From Deltaproteobacteria bacterium (lineage in GTDB: Bacteria > SAR324 > JACQKK01), in NCBI GenBank assembly GCA_029858165.1, contig JAOUFO010000074.1:1-7930 (forward strand): 7,930 nucleotides of DNA, given 5' to 3'. The notes below the pieces were generated by a model. The model was not told the DNA's origin. It did no database searches and was given only the letters and a program-made list of their open reading frames with translations. Below, piece after piece: positions 5,525-7,930 of the stretch. The stretch's first letter is position 1; each line of letters starts with the position of its first letter. The position numbers and the translations under genes were made by a program.

Positions 5525-5603
5525 CCAGGAGGGTTTGGACCCGGATTGGGGCAAATCAGGGGTTGGCAGGACCGCAAGCCGCAATCCCCCTGTTTTGGCG
5601 GGA

Positions 5604-5640
5604 TTCTGGAACCCTATCCGCTAAGAACAGGGTTCCAGGA
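5604..5640. repeat. 12 bp inverted repeat (stable hairpin)
   Basis: TTCTGGAACCCT (5604-5615) pairs with AGGGTTCCAGGA (5629-5640), with one G-T pair, around a 13 nt loop. It has no T-tail on either strand, so it is not a typical terminator. In the minus-strand RNA it would sit about 60 nt after the rplI stop. It could be an RNA processing or stability element separating rplI from dnaB, or a decayed mobile repeat. Confidence 0.55.
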
Positions 5641-5698
5641 AATCGGCCCGGCCGACTGCGGCTGACGGCAGGCTTCCTACGCCGGGGAAACCGGTATT

Positions 5699-6241
5699 TC
5701 AGGCTTCCTGGTCCGAAACCGCCGCGGCGGCAACGGGTTCCACCGGGGATTCGTCAGCGGATTTGGCCGCGGATTCCTCTTTCGGCTCCTCAGCCGCCGT
5801 GTCAGGAATCACCTTGATGGCCAAGTCCACCTTTACCGTGCTGTGGAGCCTGACGGTCACGGTGTGGCCGCCCACTTTTTTAATCTGGGCCGACAAAACA
5901 ATATCCCGGCGGTCCACCTTGATCCCCTGGGCTTCCAAGGCATCGTGGATGTTTTTGCTGGTGATGGACCCAAACAACCGCCCGCTGGGGCCGGCCTTGG
6001 CGGTCACTTCCACCGTTATGTCCTTTAGCTTGTCCGCCACGGATTGGGCCGCGGCCACCGCCTCGTTGCGGTGGGCCTCCAACAGGCGCCGACGATGGGC
6101 CAGATTGGCGGCATTGCGGCTGTCGGCTGAAAGCGCCATACCGCGGGGCAACAGAAAATTGCGGGCGTAGCCGTCTTTCACCCGCACCTGGTCTCCCAAG
6201 GAGCCAAGGTGGGGGACATTCTGGGTCAATATAACGTTCAT
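5699..6241 (-). CDS. rplI: 50S ribosomal protein L9
   Basis: This 180-residue protein binds 23S rRNA at the base of the L1 stalk. The N-terminal RNA-binding domain (residues 1 to about 45) has the family signature: MNVILTQNVPHLGSLGD, then VKDGYARNFLLPRGMA. A long connecting helix rich in Ala/Arg/His (about 45-75) and the C-terminal domain (about 80-146, with GRLFGSITSKNI and KKVGGHTVTVRLH) follow. After residue 146 there is a 34-residue acidic Ala/Glu/Ser tail absent from typical L9 proteins of about 149 residues. The start is fixed by the conserved MNVIL. AAGGA lies about 13 nt upstream, longer than usual spacing. It belongs after rpsR, but a 301 bp gap with an inserted element separates them here. 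Confidence 0.96.
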   Translation of the reverse strand: MNVILTQNVPHLGSLGDQVRVKDGYARNFLLPRGMALSADSRNAANLAHRRRLLEAHRNEAVAAAQSVADKLKDITVEVTAKAGPSGRLFGSITSKNIHDALEAQGIKVDRRDIVLSAQIKKVGGHTVTVRLHSTVKVDLAIKVIPDTAAEEPKEESAAKSADESPVEPVAAAAVSDQEA

Positions 6242-6271
6242 GAGCTTGTTATATCCTTATGGGTTATCGGC

Positions 6272-6286
6272 TGCCCTTTCGGGGCA
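6272..6286 (-). other. Small GAAA-capped hairpin in the rplI leader
   Basis: On the minus strand TGCCC and GGGCA (6282-6286 with 6272-6276) enclose CGAAA, about 30 nt upstream of the rplI ATG. It could affect ribosome access to rplI or mark an RNA processing point between rpsR and rplI. No T-tail is present. Confidence 0.35.
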
Positions 6287-6316
6287 AAACCGTTGGTGTA
6301 TTGTTCTAAGAAATCA

Positions 6317-6458
6317 AGACCTCTGCACAACCTGTTTTTTCCCATCCCCCTGCCCCCGACACAAAAGGGAAGGGGGTTAAACTGATTGGAGGCCTGCGGC
6401 CCCCAAACCCCCGCTTTTTTATCAAAACAGGAGATGATCGGGTGTTATGCAGAGGTCT
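6317..6458. mobile_element. MITE-like inverted-repeat element between rpsR and rplI
   Basis: The element is 142 bp. Terminal inverted repeats of 15 bp (AGACCTCTGCACAAC at 6317-6331; GTTATGCAGAGGTCT at 6444-6458) match at 14 positions. A second inverted block, CCTGTTTT (6331-6338) and AAAACAGG (6424-6431), extends the pairing. The interior holds another hairpin (GGGGGTT 6372-6378 with AACCCCC 6406-6412) with a short GGCC inner stem, followed by TTTTTT on the plus strand. No ORF or transposase is inside. The GACCTCTGCA-type end resembles IS transposon ends, which suggests a non-autonomous element mobilised by an IS elsewhere. A clean target duplication is not visible: TCA occurs near both ends but out of register. 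Confidence 0.6.
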
Positions 6459-6524
6459 CACATCTTATAAATTCCCGGGTTCCCGGCCAGTTCCCAACCA
6501 AACCGCGTTGGGGAGGCTGGGGGA

Positions 6525-6560
6525 TTATTGTTGGGATTCCTCTTATTGTTGGGATTCCTC
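6525..6560. repeat. 18 bp tandem duplication across the rpsR stop codon
   Basis: The 18-mer TTATTGTTGGGATTCCTC is present twice, head to tail and without mismatch, at 6525-6542 and 6543-6560. On the minus strand each copy reads GAG GAA TCC CAA CAA TAA, which is the last five codons plus the stop of rpsR. The second copy follows in the same frame, so the gene has a duplicate stop 18 nt later. Confidence 0.9.
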
Positions 6561-6833
6561 CTGGCCCACAAGCCCCTCGGAAAATGAAAGCAGGGCGATG
6601 TTTCTGGCCCGCTTGATGGCGGTGGTCAACAACCGCTGGGTATGGGCCGTGTTGCCGGTAATCCGACGGGGGGTGATCCGGCCGCGCTCGGTAATGTAAT
6701 TGCGCAACAGTTCCACATCCTTGTAGGGAATTTCCTGAAGGCTGTTCAACTCCGATGTTTTCCGGCGGGGGATGATCACCCGGTTTCCCTGAACTTTTCG
6801 CCGGGGATTTTTTTGTTTTTTTATTCTGGGCAT
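6543..6833 (-). CDS. rpsR: 30S ribosomal protein S18
   Basis: This 96-residue protein binds the 30S platform as a heterodimer with S6. The core (residues about 36-83) shows the family pattern: IPYKDVELLRNYITERGRI, then PRRITGN and AIKRARNIALLSF. The N-terminal part (1-35) is basic and contains no cysteine, so this is the form without the zinc-ligand cysteines found in some S18 proteins. A 13-residue tail ending EESQQ extends past the usual end. The ATG at 6831-6833 is preceded by AGGAGA at good spacing. rpsF ends 20 bp upstream, so the two are co-transcribed. The last five codons and stop are exactly duplicated just downstream. Confidence 0.96.
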   Translation of the reverse strand: MPRIKKQKNPRRKVQGNRVIIPRRKTSELNSLQEIPYKDVELLRNYITERGRITPRRITGNTAHTQRLLTTAIKRARNIALLSFSEGLVGQEESQQ

Positions 6834-6853
6834 GCCATTCTCCTGGGTTGATA

Positions 6854-7213
6854 TTATCGTTCGCTGATTTTTTGGGCCAGGGAGCCGTTGTCTTTCAGCT
6901 CCTGGAATTGTTTAATTTCAGCTTCAATGTCATTTACTCTGACGGTCTGCCACAGAAGAATGTCCTCCGAATGGCGGAACAGGGTGTCTAATTCTTTCAA
7001 ATCCCCTTCGGGCAGCGAAAAATAAAACAACTGGTAAATGCCGTATTCCTGTTTTTTCACCGGATAGGCCAAGCGGCGGCGCCCCCAGGAATCCAGGTGT
7101 TCCACTTTCCCCCCCCTGGCGGTCACAATGGTGCTCAGCTTCTGCTCCAGCCCTTTTTGGGTCTCTTCCGAGGTGGCGGGTGAAAAAATATAAATAGATT
7201 CGTATCCGTTCAT
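6854..7213 (-). CDS. rpsF: 30S ribosomal protein S6
   Basis: This 119-residue protein pairs with S18 on the platform of the small subunit. The family pattern is complete: MNGYESIYIFSP at the start, GGKVEHLDSWGRRRLAYPVKK near 34-54, then GIYQLFYFSL, and LLWQTVRV near 86-93. A charged C-terminal tail of about 25 residues follows, as is common. The start at 7211-7213 is fixed by the conserved N-terminus; GAGAG lies about 12 nt upstream, a weak ribosome binding site. The gene heads the rpsF-rpsR pair. A 141 bp structured spacer separates it from pth. A run of eight G in the coding strand (7109-7116) encodes part of ARGGK. Confidence 0.96.
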   Translation of the reverse strand: MNGYESIYIFSPATSEETQKGLEQKLSTIVTARGGKVEHLDSWGRRRLAYPVKKQEYGIYQLFYFSLPEGDLKELDTLFRHSEDILLWQTVRVNDIEAEIKQFQELKDNGSLAQKISER

Positions 7214-7354
7214 GTATGTTGCACTCTCACAATTGGATTTTGGCTGGTGGGGGAATCTCCGGTATTGGAAACCCCTTACGGGCCAACTCCCCGTTTTCCG
7301 GGTTTGTGAATTGGGATGCGGTCGTCAGGCCGCCCCCCTTGATTTCCCCCTGAA
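7214..7354 (-). promoter_or_regulatory. Structured leader of rpsF, possible S6:S18 control region
   Basis: On the minus strand three hairpins can be drawn before rpsF. The first is at 7345-7363, overlapping the pth stop. The second is CCCG/CGGG with loop GAAAA (7290-7302). The third is GGGG/CCCC (7250-7275) with an inner TCC/GGA pair and a CCG trinucleotide. rpsF leaders in many bacteria carry an S6:S18-binding structure with a CCG bulge. The CCG here is suggestive, but I cannot confirm the full consensus. Confidence 0.3.
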
Positions 7355-7363
7355 TCAGGGGGA
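7345..7363 (-). other. Hairpin enclosing the pth stop codon
   Basis: TCCCCCTGA (7345-7353) and TCAGGGGGA (7355-7363) form a nearly perfect palindrome, a stem of 8 bp with a 3 nt loop. The pth TGA stop (7355-7357) lies at the top of the stem. No T-tail follows. It may slow ribosomes or RNA polymerase at the pth end, protect the pth 3' end, or separate pth expression from rpsF. Confidence 0.5.
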
Positions 7364-7906
7364 GGACCAGTTTTCAAACCGGCCCGATTCCAGATATTGA
7401 ATGATAAAATCCACAGCTTGTTCCACCGCGGCGGCCAGGATTTCAGATTCTTCCCGGCTGGTTCTGCCCAACACGTGGGATACCACAGACCCGGTTACAG
7501 GTTTGCCGATCCCCACCCGGACCCGTTTAAACTTCCGGGTGCCCATTTGTTCTATGATGGAGCGCAGTCCATTGTGGCCGCCATGACCGCCGGAATCCCT
7601 GGCCCGGATACGGCCCGGTTCAAGGTCCAGGTCATCGGCCGCCACCAACCAATCGGCCTGATCCACCTTGTAAAATCCCAGCAGGGCTTTTACCGAATGG
7701 CCCGAAAGATTCATGTAGGTTTGCGGCATGGCCAGCACCACCGGCCCGGCAGGACCCTGGAGTTTCAACACCAGGGCTTCGCATTGGGATTTCCATTTCC
7801 CCCCCCCCAGCCTTTCCGCCAGACGGGAAATCACCATAAACCCCATATTGTGGCGGGATTGTTCGTATTCCCCCCCCGGATTGCCCAGTCCCACCACCAC
7901 CTTCAT
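7355..7906 (-). CDS. pth: Peptidyl-tRNA hydrolase
   Basis: This 183-residue protein, close to the usual length of about 190, recycles tRNA by cleaving peptidyl-tRNAs released from stalled ribosomes. Family motifs are present: GLGNPGGEYEQSRHNMGF at 6-23 with Asn9 and the catalytic His19, MPQTYMNLSG at 60-69 with Asn66, VAADDLDL at 88-95 with Asp91 (Asp93 of the E. coli enzyme), and GGHGGHNGLRSI at 106-117 with His111 and Asn112. The C-terminal helix is present. The ATG at 7904-7906 is chosen over a TTG at 7924 and a GTG at 7909 because MKVVVGLGNPG is the conserved beginning and GGAGAA lies 9 nt upstream. The coding strand contains runs of ten (7799-7808) and eight G. The gene is cut off from any upstream partner (often rplY) by the window end. 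Confidence 0.96.
   Translation of the reverse strand: MKVVVGLGNPGGEYEQSRHNMGFMVISRLAERLGGGKWKSQCEALVLKLQGPAGPVVLAMPQTYMNLSGHSVKALLGFYKVDQADWLVAADDLDLEPGRIRARDSGGHGGHNGLRSIIEQMGTRKFKRVRVGIGKPVTGSVVSHVLGRTSREESEILAAAVEQAVDFIIQYLESGRFENWSSP
7799..7808 (-). repeat. G10 homopolymer inside pth
   Basis: Ten consecutive C on the plus strand, read as three GGG glycine codons in pth (residues 34-36). Runs of this length are prone to slippage. A length change of one would shift pth at codon 36 and inactivate it. Confidence 0.85.
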
Positions 7907-7930
7907 CACAAGGGATTCTCCCAAAGGGAT

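Larger units (their letters stand above)
5355..5698. other. Intergenic region between rplI and dnaB with small palindromes
   Basis: No long gene is supported in this gap. It contains a perfect 7 bp palindrome (CTTTTAA/TTAAAAG, 5441-5457, loop GCC), a strong hairpin at 5604-5640, and the 9-mer CAGGCTTCC three times (5431, 5669 and 5700; the last overlaps the rplI stop). A short plus-strand ORF at 5474-5524 is listed separately. No convincing dnaB promoter was found, so dnaB may be read from upstream or from a non-standard promoter. Confidence 0.5.

Noticed and set aside
1..7930. CRISPR array, tRNA or rRNA genes.
   Set aside because: No regularly spaced repeats with unique spacers and no cloverleaf or rRNA-like segments were found.

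Overview
The window looks like a chromosomal segment of moderately GC-rich DNA from a flagellated Gram-negative bacterium. A housekeeping minus-strand block (pth, rpsF, rpsR, rplI, dnaB, then a stand-alone fliN-type gene) lies beside a plus-strand block of three single-domain globins. Gene content and protein style resemble Desulfobacterota (Deltaproteobacteria) or a Magnetococcia-like proteobacterium. No marker in the window settles this, so the assignment is inference.

Layout, left to right. Positions 1-286 hold a GNRA-capped, T-tailed terminator hairpin and no gene. A class I SAM-dependent methyltransferase is on the minus strand at 287-901, with its own promoter candidate. Three paralogous globin genes follow on the plus strand (1181-1696, 1946-2446, 2662-3087). 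They are separated by 215-249 bp spacers that carry promoter-like blocks, hairpins, one terminator and a possible leader ORF. A GC-rich repeat cluster (3088-3319) contains a minus-strand terminator for the next gene. That gene is a FliN-type flagellar switch protein (3349-3783, minus), with a clear TATAAT promoter at 3872-3901. dnaB (3978-5354, minus) and a 344 bp gap with hairpins come next, then rplI (5699-6241), a 301 bp gap holding a MITE-like inverted-repeat element, rpsR (6543-6833), rpsF (6854-7213) and pth (7355-7906), all on the minus strand.

How the genes work together. pth-rpsF-rpsR-rplI-dnaB is a familiar translation/replication gene order: peptidyl-tRNA hydrolase, S6, S18, L9 and the replicative helicase. 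Here it has been loosened by insertions. A MITE-like element separates rpsR from rplI, and an exact 18 bp tandem duplication doubles the rpsR stop codon in frame. The three globins keep the B10 Tyr, E7 Gln and F8 His positions expected of NO- or O2-handling bacterial globins, but none carries a reductase domain.

The most interesting part is the globin triplet. Globins 1 and 2 are about 72% identical over a gap-free 130-residue core (hand count). They also share a roughly 61 bp upstream block, so the regulatory region seems to have been duplicated with the gene. Globin 3 is more distant (about 60% to globin 2), lacks the N-terminal extension, and has an unrelated AT-rich promoter region. No CRISPR array, tRNA, rRNA or transposase gene was seen.
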